From contig JADJOJ010000009.1 in NCBI GenBank assembly GCA_016713825.1, forward strand, positions 186,001 to 250,000: a DNA stretch of 64,000 nt, given 5' to 3'. Each line of letters opens with the position of its first letter. The first letter of the stretch is position 1. This DNA is from Candidatus Leptofilum gracile. Lineage in GTDB: Bacteria > Chloroflexota > Anaerolineae > Promineifilales > Promineifilaceae. Below the pieces are notes generated by a model. The model was not told where the DNA came from. It searched no databases and saw only the letters and a program-made list of their open reading frames with translations. The translations under genes were made by a program, and so were the position numbers. Positions 31,078-38,961 of this stretch are shown piece after piece.

Positions 31078-31878
31078 TTACCAAACCTGCCACGGCCGTT
31101 CCGCTTGCCACGCCTCTTTCAACGTCAGGGCATCCTTGAGGGTTTTCATGGATTGCCAGTAGCCGCTGTGTTGGTAGAGCATCAGCTGCTGCTGTTGGGC
31201 CAGCTGGGGCAGGATGTGGCGCTCTAAATCTAAATCTTCGCGGTTTTCGCTGAGGATGTGGTGGAGTACGGCCGTTTCAAACAACATAAACCCGCCATTG
31301 ATCCAGTAAGGCAAGATCGGCTTTTCGATGAACTGGGTGATTTGCCCAGAATCATCCGCCTCTACCTGGCCATACTGCGAACGAAAGCGGATGCCCGTGA
31401 CGGTGGCCATCTGCCCGTGCTGCGTATGAAATGTAACCAGCGCATCCAGATCGATATTGGCGACCGCTTCGCCGTAGGCCACAAAGAAGCGATCCCCATC
31501 TAAATAATTGGCCACTTTGGCCAGCCGGGCGGCACGCTCGGTCTCCAGGCCGGTGTCTACCATCGTGACTTCCCAGGGGGGATGCTCATATTCGCCGCTG
31601 AAGGTGACGTGGGGCTGGCTGTTGCCGCTGGCGGGGTCGGCCAGCTGGATGGTGACGTCGCGGGTCATCGCCTCGTACTCCAAAAAGTAGCGGCGTACCT
31701 GGTCCGCCTGGTGGCCCAGCGCCAGGATGAACCGATTGTGCCCATACGCCGAAAAAATGCGCATGACGTGCCACAGCAACGGCCGTCCGCCAATATCGAC
31801 GAGTTCCTTCTTGGTGAGGGTGTTGCCCATGCGCGTGCCCTGTCCGCCGCACATGATGACGACTGGGATGCCTGACAT
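31078..31878 (-). CDS. Sugar nucleotidyltransferase (glucose-1-phosphate cytidylyltransferase-like)
   Basis: A 266-residue enzyme starting IPVVIMCGGQGTRMG, the GGxGTR nucleotide-binding loop, followed by KKELVDIGGRPLLWHVMRIFSAYG as in RfbF-type cytidylyltransferases. QFIEKP and WINGGFMLF are the sugar-binding blocks. It should make CDP-glucose for the downstream dehydratase. No ribosome binding site is visible because a GATTACTG repeat directly abuts the ATG, so translation may be leaderless or the start annotation may shift. Confidence 0.9.
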   Translation of the reverse strand: MSGIPVVIMCGGQGTRMGNTLTKKELVDIGGRPLLWHVMRIFSAYGHNRFILALGHQADQVRRYFLEYEAMTRDVTIQLADPASGNSQPHVTFSGEYEHPPWEVTMVDTGLETERAARLAKVANYLDGDRFFVAYGEAVANIDLDALVTFHTQHGQMATVTGIRFRSQYGQVEADDSGQITQFIEKPILPYWINGGFMLFETAVLHHILSENREDLDLERHILPQLAQQQQLMLYQHSGYWQSMKTLKDALTLKEAWQAERPWQVW

Positions 31879-31880
31879 TT

Positions 31881-31959
31881 CAGTAATCGGTAATCAGTAA
31901 TCAGTAATCAGTAATCGGTTTCTGAACACTGATTACTGATTACCGATTACTAATTACTG
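31881..31959. repeat. CAGTAATC/GATTACTG hairpin
   Basis: The left arm has four tandem CAGTAAT-like words; the right arm is the inverse. It abuts the start codon of the cytidylyltransferase-like gene on one side and supplies the mtnA stop (CAG TAA) on the other. Confidence 0.85.
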
Positions 31960-33015
31960 AGATTCTCCTTTTTGCTCCGCTTCCACCGCTGCCCGCAAAT
32001 TCTTCACAAACGGCGGATAAACAATGCCCGCCTCGGTGACAATGCCGGTGACGTAGCGATGGGGGGTGACGTCGAAGGCGGGATTGCGGGCGGTGATGCC
32101 AGCCGGGGCGATGGATTGGCCAAAAACTTCCAGCACTTCCTCGTCGCCGCGCTCTTCGATGGGGATGAGATCGCCGTGCTCCAGTTCCAAATCGACCGTG
32201 CTGGTGGGCACGACGGGGTAGAACGGAATGCCATTTTCTTTGGCGACCACGGCCAGCTTGTAGGTGCCAATTTTGTTGGCGACGTCGCCGTTTGCCGCCG
32301 TGCGGTCGGAACCAACTAGCACGATGTTGACCTGCCCGGTGCGCATGAAATGCCCAGCGGCGTTGTCGGCGATGAGGTCGAAGGGGATGCCGCGCTGGTG
32401 CAGTTCCCAGGCGGTGAGGCGGGAACCTTGCAGCCGGGGGCGGGTTTCATCGACCAGCACGTGAATCTTTTTGCCCTGCTCGTGCGCGGCAAACACCACG
32501 CCCAGTGCCGTACCCCAATCGACGGTGGCCAAGGCACCGGTGTTGCAATGGTGCAAAATGGTGTCACCGTCGCTGATGAGTTCTGCGCCGTTGTAGGCCA
32601 TGCGCTTGTTCAGCGCCACGTCCTCATCGGCCAGGGTTTGCGCTTTGGCCAGGATGGCGTCGCGCACGTCGTCGGCGGAATCCAGCTCTTCGTTGGCGGC
32701 GACGCGCAGCATGCGGCGCACCCCCCAGGCGAGGTTAACGGCCGTTGGTCGGGCGGCGTTGAGGTGGGATGCGGCCGTTTCCAAATCGCGCAGCAAGCTC
32801 AGCCGGTCGGTGGCGCTGGATTGCCGCGCCGCCAGCGCCATGCCAAACGCCGCCGCTGCGCCGATGGCTGGGGCACCGCGCACGTACATCTCTTTAATGG
32901 CGCGGGCCACTTCTTTGTAATCGGTAAACTCGGCGATGATGAATTCCCTGGGCAGCTGCCGCTGGTCGATCATCTTGGTGCTGTGGGTGTCATAATCCCA
33001 AAAAACGGTTCTCAT
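31954..33015 (-). CDS. mtnA: S-methyl-5-thioribose-1-phosphate isomerase
   Basis: A 353-residue enzyme of the methionine salvage pathway that isomerises methylthioribose-1-phosphate. MYVRGAPAIGAAAAFG, HHCNTGALATVDWGTALGV (catalytic Cys) and VGSDRTAANGDVANKIGTYKLA (catalytic Asp) are diagnostic and separate it from eIF2B-like relatives. The ATG has GAGG upstream. No other salvage genes are nearby. Its stop codon lies in a word repeat. Confidence 0.96.
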   Translation of the reverse strand: MRTVFWDYDTHSTKMIDQRQLPREFIIAEFTDYKEVARAIKEMYVRGAPAIGAAAAFGMALAARQSSATDRLSLLRDLETAASHLNAARPTAVNLAWGVRRMLRVAANEELDSADDVRDAILAKAQTLADEDVALNKRMAYNGAELISDGDTILHHCNTGALATVDWGTALGVVFAAHEQGKKIHVLVDETRPRLQGSRLTAWELHQRGIPFDLIADNAAGHFMRTGQVNIVLVGSDRTAANGDVANKIGTYKLAVVAKENGIPFYPVVPTSTVDLELEHGDLIPIEERGDEEVLEVFGQSIAPAGITARNPAFDVTPHRYVTGIVTEAGIVYPPFVKNLRAAVEAEQKGESQ

Positions 33016-33354
33016 GGTAAGCCTCAGTAGTGGTCTAATTTAACGGGCGAGATCATAACACAGCCGGGAATCACCTGCCAGCGGGGGAGGAGAATGGTTG
33101 CTGGTTAATTTTTAATGGTAAATAGGTGGGGAGAAGGGGGGGGAGAAACGGCCGTTTTGGTGGAATAAAGTTATCAAGAATCTCTTCTTAACAGATTTCG
33201 CAGGGTTTGGCGTGAAGCGTGATGCGTGAAACGTGATACCGCTCTGGTCACGTTTTACGTTTCACGCATCACCGGCTTTAAACCCCCTGAATTCCTAAAG
33301 AGCCGATTGTTTCTTGAAAATCGCTGAACTTTGCATAATCGTAATAAACGATAG
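33016..33354. other. Intergenic region
   Basis: About 340 bases with no gene seen. It contains an AT-rich TTAATTTTTAATGG stretch near 33105, one ACGGCCGT near 33148, the hairpin at 33211-33272 and, at its right end, ATCGT...ACGAT (about 33338-33352), which resembles half of the RHH operator at 33900. Confidence 0.55.
33211..33272. repeat. CGTGAAACGTGAT hairpin
   Basis: GTGATGCGTGAAACGT (33219-33234) pairs exactly with 33257-33272. It is the same word as in the metA-metY spacer at 9357-9402. Confidence 0.85.
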
Positions 33355-33687
33355 TTAAGCGAGCTGCCGTTGGGCCAGCAGCTGCTGTAAAAACTTCAGC
33401 TTGTCGGCCAGGTTGCCGCCGACTTCCAGCTGCACTTTGATGGCCGCCACAAACAAATCTAGATCACGGCTGGCGGTGCGCTGGACCCAGGCGTCCAGGG
33501 TGGGCAGCAGCGGAGCTTCACTGTTTAGGGCGTCGGCAATTAGCTGGGCTTCGGCGGCGCTGGGTTGGGGTAAATCCTGGGCCAACAGGCCAAACGCCTG
33601 GCGCAGGTTGTAGCCGGAGCGCAGGGCAACTTCAAAGTGGCGCATCAATTCCGGCAATTGTTGGTCAATAGTTGTCGTTGCTGACAT
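33355..33687 (-). CDS. Stand-alone T2SSF (TadB-like) cytosolic domain protein
   Basis: A 110-residue soluble protein. Residues 12-100 follow the pattern of the T2SSF domain of TadB/TadC pilus assembly proteins: MRHFEVALRSGYNLRQAFGLLAQDLP, then LPTLDAWVQRTASRDLDLFVAAIKVQLEVGGNLADKLKFL. The flanking membrane helices of TadB are absent, so it is either a domain that has become free or a remnant. Its first codon overlaps the end of an RHH gene, the arrangement of toxin-antitoxin pairs, but I know of no such toxin fold. The assignment rests on pattern memory. Confidence 0.6.
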   Translation of the reverse strand: MSATTTIDQQLPELMRHFEVALRSGYNLRQAFGLLAQDLPQPSAAEAQLIADALNSEAPLLPTLDAWVQRTASRDLDLFVAAIKVQLEVGGNLADKLKFLQQLLAQRQLA

Positions 33688-33887
33688 TAAAAATTCTCCC
33701 GCACTGCGCCCATTTCTTCTAGGCGTTTGCTGTATTCCTCGTACCCAACTTCCAGCATGAAGATGGTGTTGATGGCTCGCTCAATGACGGGGGTGTTGTG
33801 CCGCTGAGTCGGCAAGCCCCACTGCGCGGCCAGGGCCGCAATTTGCCGGGCAGTTTCGTCGGTAATTTGGATGCTGATTTGTTTCAT
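33687..33887 (-). CDS. Ribbon-helix-helix (CopG/Arc-like) DNA-binding protein
   Basis: A 66-residue protein. MKQISIQITDETARQIAALAAQWG is an N-terminal beta strand plus helix of the RHH fold, followed by a second helix (TPVIERAINTIFMLEVGYEEYSKRLEEMG). Such proteins bind DNA as dimers and repress their own operons, often as antitoxins. A perfect dyad operator lies upstream (33900-33914). The stop overlaps the T2SSF-like gene by one base, so the two are translationally coupled. Confidence 0.75.
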   Translation of the reverse strand: MKQISIQITDETARQIAALAAQWGLPTQRHNTPVIERAINTIFMLEVGYEEYSKRLEEMGAVRENF

Positions 33888-33899
33888 GCGGGGAATAAT

Positions 33900-33914
33900 A
33901 TACGATTATCGTAT
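33900..33914. promoter_or_regulatory. Dyad operator for the RHH protein
   Basis: ATACGAT-T-ATCGTAT, perfect over 7 bp each side, 13 bases upstream of the RHH start codon. Size and position suit a ribbon-helix-helix dimer pair. Confidence 0.7.
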
Positions 33915-33976
33915 GTTAGTCAATGTGGAGGTTTATAATGGGTGTACGAATAACTTGTCAGGCTGCACATTTAAAT

Positions 33977-34032
33977 CGCGCAAAGGCGCAGAGACGCCAA
34001 GTTTTTTCTTTGCACCTCTGCACCTTTGCGCG
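33977..34032. repeat. CGCAAAGGCGCAGAG hairpin
   Basis: CGCGCAAAGGCGCAGAG and its inverse at 34016-34032 pair with one mismatch. Related words occur at 59968-60012 (inside a gene) and 62289-62352. Confidence 0.8.
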
Positions 34033-34189
34033 AAATTTATTGACAACTTGTTTGAAGATTCTTTGGTCTTTAGGATTTGGCGGGGTTAACCTGTTTTTGC
34101 ACCGAATTAGCCCGAATTAACGCAAATTTTCGTGATAATTCGCGTCAATTCGTTGCAAACCCCACGAAATCCAAAAGAGCCAGATTCTT

Positions 34190-34435
34190 TTATAACTCAC
34201 CTCCATACCGCCACCGACGGTAAGCGATAGATAGCCCCCGCAAAATGGCCAAAAAAGAAATGACCAGCAGCACATAAACAAAAAAGGCTGCAAACTGCTG
34301 CCGATAAAACAAATTTACCTGGTCTGGTGCTGTCAGAAAATGTTCCAGAGCATACAGCAGCAGCGCACCTAAAATAATCCCACCTAAACCGCCCAAAATA
34401 TACGGTCTTGGCTTTTTAATTTGTGTGTTATTCAT
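34190..34435 (-). CDS. Small two-helix membrane protein, 81 residues
   Basis: It starts MNNTQIKKPRPYILGGLGGIILGALLLYALEHFL, with a first helix preceded by basic residues. A second helix (FAAFFVYVLLVISFLAILRGL) is followed by the basic YRRWRY. No family is recognised. The ORF has plausible membrane-protein character, and GGAG lies upstream within TAAATAATG-rich sequence. It is divergent from the lipoprotein gene at 34707, with a CRP-like dyad between them. Confidence 0.55.
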   Translation of the reverse strand: MNNTQIKKPRPYILGGLGGIILGALLLYALEHFLTAPDQVNLFYRQQFAAFFVYVLLVISFLAILRGLSIAYRRWRYGGEL

Positions 34436-34536
34436 TATTTATTCTCCCTTCAAACAAACCCCCGGAAAATGTCGTTTATTGCTCATCTCCGGGTAATCAG
34501 TGGCAACTTAACGAAAAGAGTAACAATTTCAGCCAC

Positions 34537-34580
34537 GTCACATATGTGACAGAAATCACATTCGCAAATGACACGCGTCA
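34537..34580. promoter_or_regulatory. CRP/FNR-type operator cluster
   Basis: TGTGACAGAAATCACA (34545-34560) is a perfect TGTGA-N6-TCACA dyad with one more symmetric base on each side. It overlaps GTCACATATGTGAC (34537-34550, perfect palindrome) and is followed by TGACACGCGTCA (34569-34580). It lies between divergent genes at 34435 and 34707. Confidence 0.65.
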
Positions 34581-34706
34581 CTTCCAAAATCGAAAAAAAA
34601 AAAAGATGAAATTGTTCCTAGCAAACTTCGTGAGCCAAGGCAGGCCAAATTTTAGCGTTTCAAAAGCCTGATTTCAGATCACTGACCATATTTCCAGGAG
34701 GTAGCC

Positions 34707-36038
34707 ATGAAAACGGTTCGGAGCGGCAATATTTTTAGGGTACTTGTTGGTTTTTTAACTGTCTGCTTCATTTTTGGGGTGGCTTGCAGCGATGCAGCGC
34801 CAGACGAAACGGTTCCTCCTGGCAGCTCGGAGGCAGTTGAGGCAGCGCCGCTCTCCACAAGCGCGCTTGCTGAACCAACCCTCGCTGTGGCTGAAACGGC
34901 GGGGAAAAATTGGCCCACAACAGATGCGTTGCTCATCTGCGATGATGAAGCTGGCCAGCAGCTATGGCAGTTTGATGCCGCTGACCAAACCTGGCACGAC
35001 GAAGAGGCTTCATTTTTAAGTGAGCCGGGCTTTATCGCCCAGGGCATGGTGCCCATTGGTGATGAGGTTTTCATTTACGGCATTTTGCAAGATGAAACGG
35101 CCGTTCCCCATTTTCAGCTCTATGCCTGGCCAGACATGGTAGATCAACCGATGTTGGAGGCAGACACCATCTACCAAATGCTCAAACCGACGGACCGATT
35201 GCCTGCGCTGACGCATCTTTATGCGGTTCAGGCGGAAACGCCAGGAACCATTTACCAGCTTTCCATTGCGCAATGCCAAACGGGCAGTTGTGCCTTTGAA
35301 GCCGTCGCAGAAATGGAATTTTTGTCTCCTGACCGGAATCAGTCCGTTTTGTGGGACACAGCAACCTGGGAATTACGGTTAGAAAATGGCGCAGCAGGTG
35401 ACAGCACGCTGCTGGGCACGGGTTGGGACCCTTTTTGGCTTGGCGAGAATCGAATTGGCTTTCTGAGTGTGGCCGCGTCAAACTCGGATTTATCTGCCAC
35501 CCAGCCGGATTTGGTGCTGTGGCAAGCAGATTCGGGAACTGAATTGTTGTTGACAGCGGCACAGGCTAAGGAATATTTGGGTGAACAAGGTGCGGTTGAC
35601 GAAGCCACTGAAATTCTCCTGTTCAAGGCGGGCGGGTCGCCGACGCATCCGAATTTGGTTTTGGTAACGGCCGTTGATCCCACCCAACCCGGCACCACCT
35701 TCTTGCTGGAACTGAACGTGGAGACGGGCAGCTTGCGTTATATTCCCGAACTTACAGGAACGTCGCTGGCACAACTTGAGCTAACGGCAGACGGGGAGTT
35801 CCTGGTGGTGCGGGGCGACAATGGCGTGCAGCTTTACACTTTGGGCACCGGGGAAATTATGGAATATGATCAGGTAGCGGATGGACGCGGTTATGCCTAT
35901 TTGGCGGATGGTGGCTGGTTGCTGCTGCCTGCCGGGTCTACCACTTATTTTGCCCAGCCGGGCGAAAATGTTGTGGAAGCAGTGAATCTGGCAGGACAAT
36001 ATTGCACACTGGGCGCGTGGCTTGCACCAATGCCGTAG
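34707..36038 (+). CDS. Lipoprotein with predicted beta-propeller-like repeats
   Basis: A 443-residue protein with a lipoprotein signal (VGFLTVCFIFGVAC, lipobox Cys at about 27) and a Ser/Ala/Glu-rich linker to about residue 70. The remaining 370 residues are short beta-strand repeats with QLWQFDAADQTW, LVLWQADSG and LTADGEFLVVRG, suggesting a propeller, though no standard family is clear. AGGAGGTAGCC gives a very strong ribosome binding site. It is probably anchored outside the membrane. A terminator follows at 36070. Function unknown. Confidence 0.8.
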   Translation: MKTVRSGNIFRVLVGFLTVCFIFGVACSDAAPDETVPPGSSEAVEAAPLSTSALAEPTLAVAETAGKNWPTTDALLICDDEAGQQLWQFDAADQTWHDEEASFLSEPGFIAQGMVPIGDEVFIYGILQDETAVPHFQLYAWPDMVDQPMLEADTIYQMLKPTDRLPALTHLYAVQAETPGTIYQLSIAQCQTGSCAFEAVAEMEFLSPDRNQSVLWDTATWELRLENGAAGDSTLLGTGWDPFWLGENRIGFLSVAASNSDLSATQPDLVLWQADSGTELLLTAAQAKEYLGEQGAVDEATEILLFKAGGSPTHPNLVLVTAVDPTQPGTTFLLELNVETGSLRYIPELTGTSLAQLELTADGEFLVVRGDNGVQLYTLGTGEIMEYDQVADGRGYAYLADGGWLLLPAGSTTYFAQPGENVVEAVNLAGQYCTLGAWLAPMP

Positions 36039-36069
36039 ATGAAAATTTTGACGCGTTTGGTTTGTGGTA

Positions 36070-36098
36070 GGGTCAAGGCACGCCTTGACCCTTTTTTT
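36070..36098 (+). terminator. Intrinsic terminator
   Basis: GGGTCAAGGC and GCCTTGACCC form a perfect 10-bp stem with a two-base loop, followed by seven T residues. It lies 31 bases after the lipoprotein stop. Confidence 0.95.
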
Positions 36099-36147
36099 GT
36101 TGGCCTACTGGCTTGTCCCCAACCACGCAACTGCGTAGAATCAAACC

Positions 36148-37452
36148 GTGCGCAAAATACCATCATTGAGACGTTTTATCTTTTTTTCCAGCAGCCGCTG
36201 GTTTACGCCGGGCATTGGTTTAAAGCGGTGGCTGTTTGTGTTGGGGGTGGGAACGGCCGTATCCAGCCTCGGCCTTGTCAACCTTTTGTTTGTGCTAGAG
36301 CGGCAAAACTGGCTGCCCCCCTCCGTTTACGATTTTTTGACGCTGCAATTTTTGCCAGAGCCGTGGCGCATTGGGCTGCCGCTGCTGCTGGGCGGCCTGC
36401 TGCTGGCCTGGGGGGTGGCCAAAATTGCCCGAACGCTGGCCGATCCGTTCCAGAACTTTGGCAGCGTGGCGGAATATGTGTATGAGCACAGCCGCCAGCG
36501 TCGTGGCCCCAACATTGTAGCCATCGGCGGCGGCACGGGGATGCCGGGGTTGCTGCGCGGTCTGACACAGTACACGCGCAACATCACCGCCATCGTTACG
36601 GTGGCCGATGATGGGGGCAGCAGCGGCCGTTTACGGCGTGAGTTTGGTCTGCTGCCGCCGGGGGATTTTCGCAACAATCTCGCCGCTCTGGCGCGGGATG
36701 AGTTGTTGATGACCCAGGTATTGCAATACCGGTTTGGTGCGGCGGTGGGCGATGGTGGCGAATCGCCGCTGCAAGGGCATGCGTTTGGCAATTTGCTACT
36801 GGCGGCGCTTACTGGCATTACGGGCAGCTTTGATGAGGCGCTGCTGGCGGCGGAGCGGGTGCTGGCGCTGCGGGGGCGGGTGCTGCCCAGCACCCTGGCC
36901 GACGTGACGCTAGAGGCAGATGTGCTGCGGCCAGACGGCACCGTGCAGCATGTGGTGGGGGAGAGCCAGATACCGGAGGTGAACGGCCGTATCCAAAAAG
37001 TCACCCTACAGCCCAGCGATGTACACGCCTACCCTGCCGCGCTGCAAGCCATCTTCCAGGCAGATTTAATTGTGATGGGGCCGGGCAGTTTATACACCAG
37101 TATTTTGCCCAATTTGCTGGTGCCAGACCTGGCCGAAGCGCTGCAGCATGCCCGCGCACCTAAGATTTACATTTGTAATCTTGCCACACAGCCCGGAGAG
37201 ACGGATAATTACAGTGTGGCTGATCATGTGGCCACCCTTTTCCAACACATTCCCACTGGCTGCCTGAATATGGTTCTGGCCAACGACAACCAATCGATTC
37301 CCCCAGAGCGGGGCGGCGGCAACACAATTTACGTTCAGCTCACCCCGCCAGAAAATTTGCCAATGGTAACGGCCGATTTGGTAGACGAGGCCAGACCGTG
37401 GCGGCACGACGGCGCAAAACTGGCACAAGCGGTGATGCGTCTGCTATCATGA
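36148..37452 (+). CDS. yvcK: YvcK/CofD-like gluconeogenesis factor with N-terminal membrane anchor
   Basis: A 434-residue protein. Residues 105-430 are the YvcK/CofD-like Rossmann domain (NIVAIGGGTGMPGLLRGL, VTVADDGGSSGRLRREFGLLPPGDFRNNLAAL, DLIVMGPGSLYTSILPNLLV), which binds UDP-sugars and is needed for cell-wall and carbon balance in Bacillus. Two hydrophobic helices at about 25-50 and 74-94 precede it. Cytosolic YvcK lacks these, but related proteins in some phyla have them. The GTG start has no obvious ribosome binding site. The neighbours gap and glpX also belong to central carbon metabolism. Confidence 0.92.
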   Translation: MRKIPSLRRFIFFSSSRWFTPGIGLKRWLFVLGVGTAVSSLGLVNLLFVLERQNWLPPSVYDFLTLQFLPEPWRIGLPLLLGGLLLAWGVAKIARTLADPFQNFGSVAEYVYEHSRQRRGPNIVAIGGGTGMPGLLRGLTQYTRNITAIVTVADDGGSSGRLRREFGLLPPGDFRNNLAALARDELLMTQVLQYRFGAAVGDGGESPLQGHAFGNLLLAALTGITGSFDEALLAAERVLALRGRVLPSTLADVTLEADVLRPDGTVQHVVGESQIPEVNGRIQKVTLQPSDVHAYPAALQAIFQADLIVMGPGSLYTSILPNLLVPDLAEALQHARAPKIYICNLATQPGETDNYSVADHVATLFQHIPTGCLNMVLANDNQSIPPERGGGNTIYVQLTPPENLPMVTADLVDEARPWRHDGAKLAQAVMRLLS

Positions 37453-37550
37453 TACCTGACACTGTTTGGCATGACATTCGACGCTGAACGACAATTGGTG
37501 TCTAAGGTACAATATTTTCGTTTTGAAGAATTTCACTAAAGGAGAAATCC

Positions 37551-38549
37551 ATGACAATTAAAGTAGGTATTAACGGATTCGGCCGGATCGGCCGTTTGGT
37601 TTTTCGTCGTGCTCAAGAGCTAGATGATATTGAAATCGTCGGCATCAACGACCTGATCGATGTGAACTACATCGCGTACATGCTGGAATATGATTCCACA
37701 CACGGCCGTTTCAACGGCACCGTTGCTGTAGAAGATGGCAACCTGGTGGTTAACGGCAAATCTATCCGCGTAACCGCAGAACGGGACCCCAAGAATTTGA
37801 AGTGGGATGAAGTTGGCGCTGAATACGTGGTGGAATCCACCGGTCTCTTCCTGACAGACGAAAAAGCACGCGCCCACATCGAGGCGGGTGCCAAAAAAGT
37901 AGTGCTTTCTGCTCCGTCTAAAGATGCGACGCCGATGTTTGTGATGGGTGTGAACCACAACACCTATGCCGGGCAAGATATTGTTTCCAACGCATCTTGC
38001 ACCACCAACTGTTTGGCCCCGCTGGCCAAGGTGCTCAACGACAACTTTGGCATCACCGATGGGTTGATGACCACAGTCCATGCCACCACCGCCACCCAGA
38101 AAACAGTCGATGGCCCATCCGCCAAGGATTGGCGCGGCGGTCGTGGGGCGGCGCAAAACATCATCCCCTCTTCCACCGGCGCGGCTAAAGCCGTGGGCAA
38201 GGTGATTCCTGAGTTGAACGGCCGTCTTACCGGCATGTCTTTCCGCGTGCCAACCCCCAACGTCTCTGTGGTAGACCTCACCGTCAACCTGGCCAAACCG
38301 GCCTCTTACGATGAAATTAAAGCCGCCATGAAGGCCGCTTCTGAGGGTGAACTGGCTGGCATTTTGGGCTACACCGAAGATGCCGTGGTTTCCACTGACT
38401 TCCTGGGCGACTCCCGCACCTCCATCTTTGATGCGGGCGCTGGCATTGCCCTCACCGATACGTTTGTAAAGGTTGTGGCCTGGTACGACAACGAGTGGGG
38501 TTACTCTTGCAAAGTGCTGGACCTGATCCGGCATATGGCTAACGCCTAA
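37551..38549 (+). CDS. gap: Glyceraldehyde-3-phosphate dehydrogenase, type I
   Basis: A 332-residue tetrameric enzyme. KVGINGFGRIGRLVFRRA is the NAD loop, SNASCTTNCLAPLAKV carries the catalytic Cys150, and WYDNEWGYSCKVLDLI closes the family. Asp after VGIND favours NAD. AAAGGAG lies 6-8 bases upstream. It probably serves both glycolysis and gluconeogenesis. A CCCTAAGGG hairpin follows. Confidence 0.97.
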   Translation: MTIKVGINGFGRIGRLVFRRAQELDDIEIVGINDLIDVNYIAYMLEYDSTHGRFNGTVAVEDGNLVVNGKSIRVTAERDPKNLKWDEVGAEYVVESTGLFLTDEKARAHIEAGAKKVVLSAPSKDATPMFVMGVNHNTYAGQDIVSNASCTTNCLAPLAKVLNDNFGITDGLMTTVHATTATQKTVDGPSAKDWRGGRGAAQNIIPSSTGAAKAVGKVIPELNGRLTGMSFRVPTPNVSVVDLTVNLAKPASYDEIKAAMKAASEGELAGILGYTEDAVVSTDFLGDSRTSIFDAGAGIALTDTFVKVVAWYDNEWGYSCKVLDLIRHMANA

Positions 38550-38575
38550 CTGGTTGTTTGATCTTTTGCCTATAC

Positions 38576-38635
38576 AGACCCTAAGGGTTTTGCCTGGATT
38601 CATCTGTTTCTGAAAGGTGCAAACCCTTAGGGTCT
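38576..38635 (+). repeat. AGACCCTAAGGGTTT hairpin after gap
   Basis: AGACCCTAAGGGTTTTGC and GCAAACCCTTAGGGTCT form a 17-bp stem with one bulge and a 25-base loop. It may end gap transcripts, although no strong T-run follows. Confidence 0.75.
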
Positions 38636-38655
38636 TCCGATTTATTCTTATCCTG

Positions 38656-38961
38656 ATGGAACTGAAAGAGCTGGAAGCCCGTATGCACGCCTTTGTGCGC
38701 AGCAAGGGCTGGTACGAACCCGATTCCCCCAAACCACAAACGCCACGAAATTTAGCTACCTCGTTAGCCCTTGAAGCTGCTGAAGTGCTAGAACATTTTC
38801 AGTGGCGTGACGATATTGCCCAGCCAGAAGAATTGGCTGGTGAACTGGCTGATGTGGCGCTCTATTTGCTCCAGTTGGCCAGCATTAGCGGCATTGATCT
38901 GGAAGAGGCGATTTTGCAGAAGCTGGCGGTGAACCAACATCGGGAATGGCCTGACCCATGA
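38656..38961 (+). CDS. MazG-like nucleotide pyrophosphohydrolase
   Basis: A 101-residue all-alpha NTP-PPase. The signature LATSLALEAAEVLEHFQW (ExxE) with ELADVALYLLQLA (ExxD) matches the MazG/RS21-C6 dCTP pyrophosphatase group, which cleans non-canonical nucleotides. I chose the ATG at 38656 because the longer frame (38617) starts inside the preceding hairpin. The stop overlaps the next gene (ATGA), so the two are coupled. Confidence 0.88.
   Translation: MELKELEARMHAFVRSKGWYEPDSPKPQTPRNLATSLALEAAEVLEHFQWRDDIAQPEELAGELADVALYLLQLASISGIDLEEAILQKLAVNQHREWPDP

Larger units (their letters stand above)
33888..34189. other. Intergenic region with word hairpins
   Basis: It carries the RHH operator, a CGCGCAAAGG...CCTTTGCGCG hairpin and a looser GAATTAGCCCGAATTAACGC foldback (34104-34155). 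No gene is seen. Confidence 0.6.

Noticed and set aside
7219..34038. CRISPR array formed by the repeated words
   Set aside because: The words are adjacent or inverted, lack regular spacers, and no cas genes are present.
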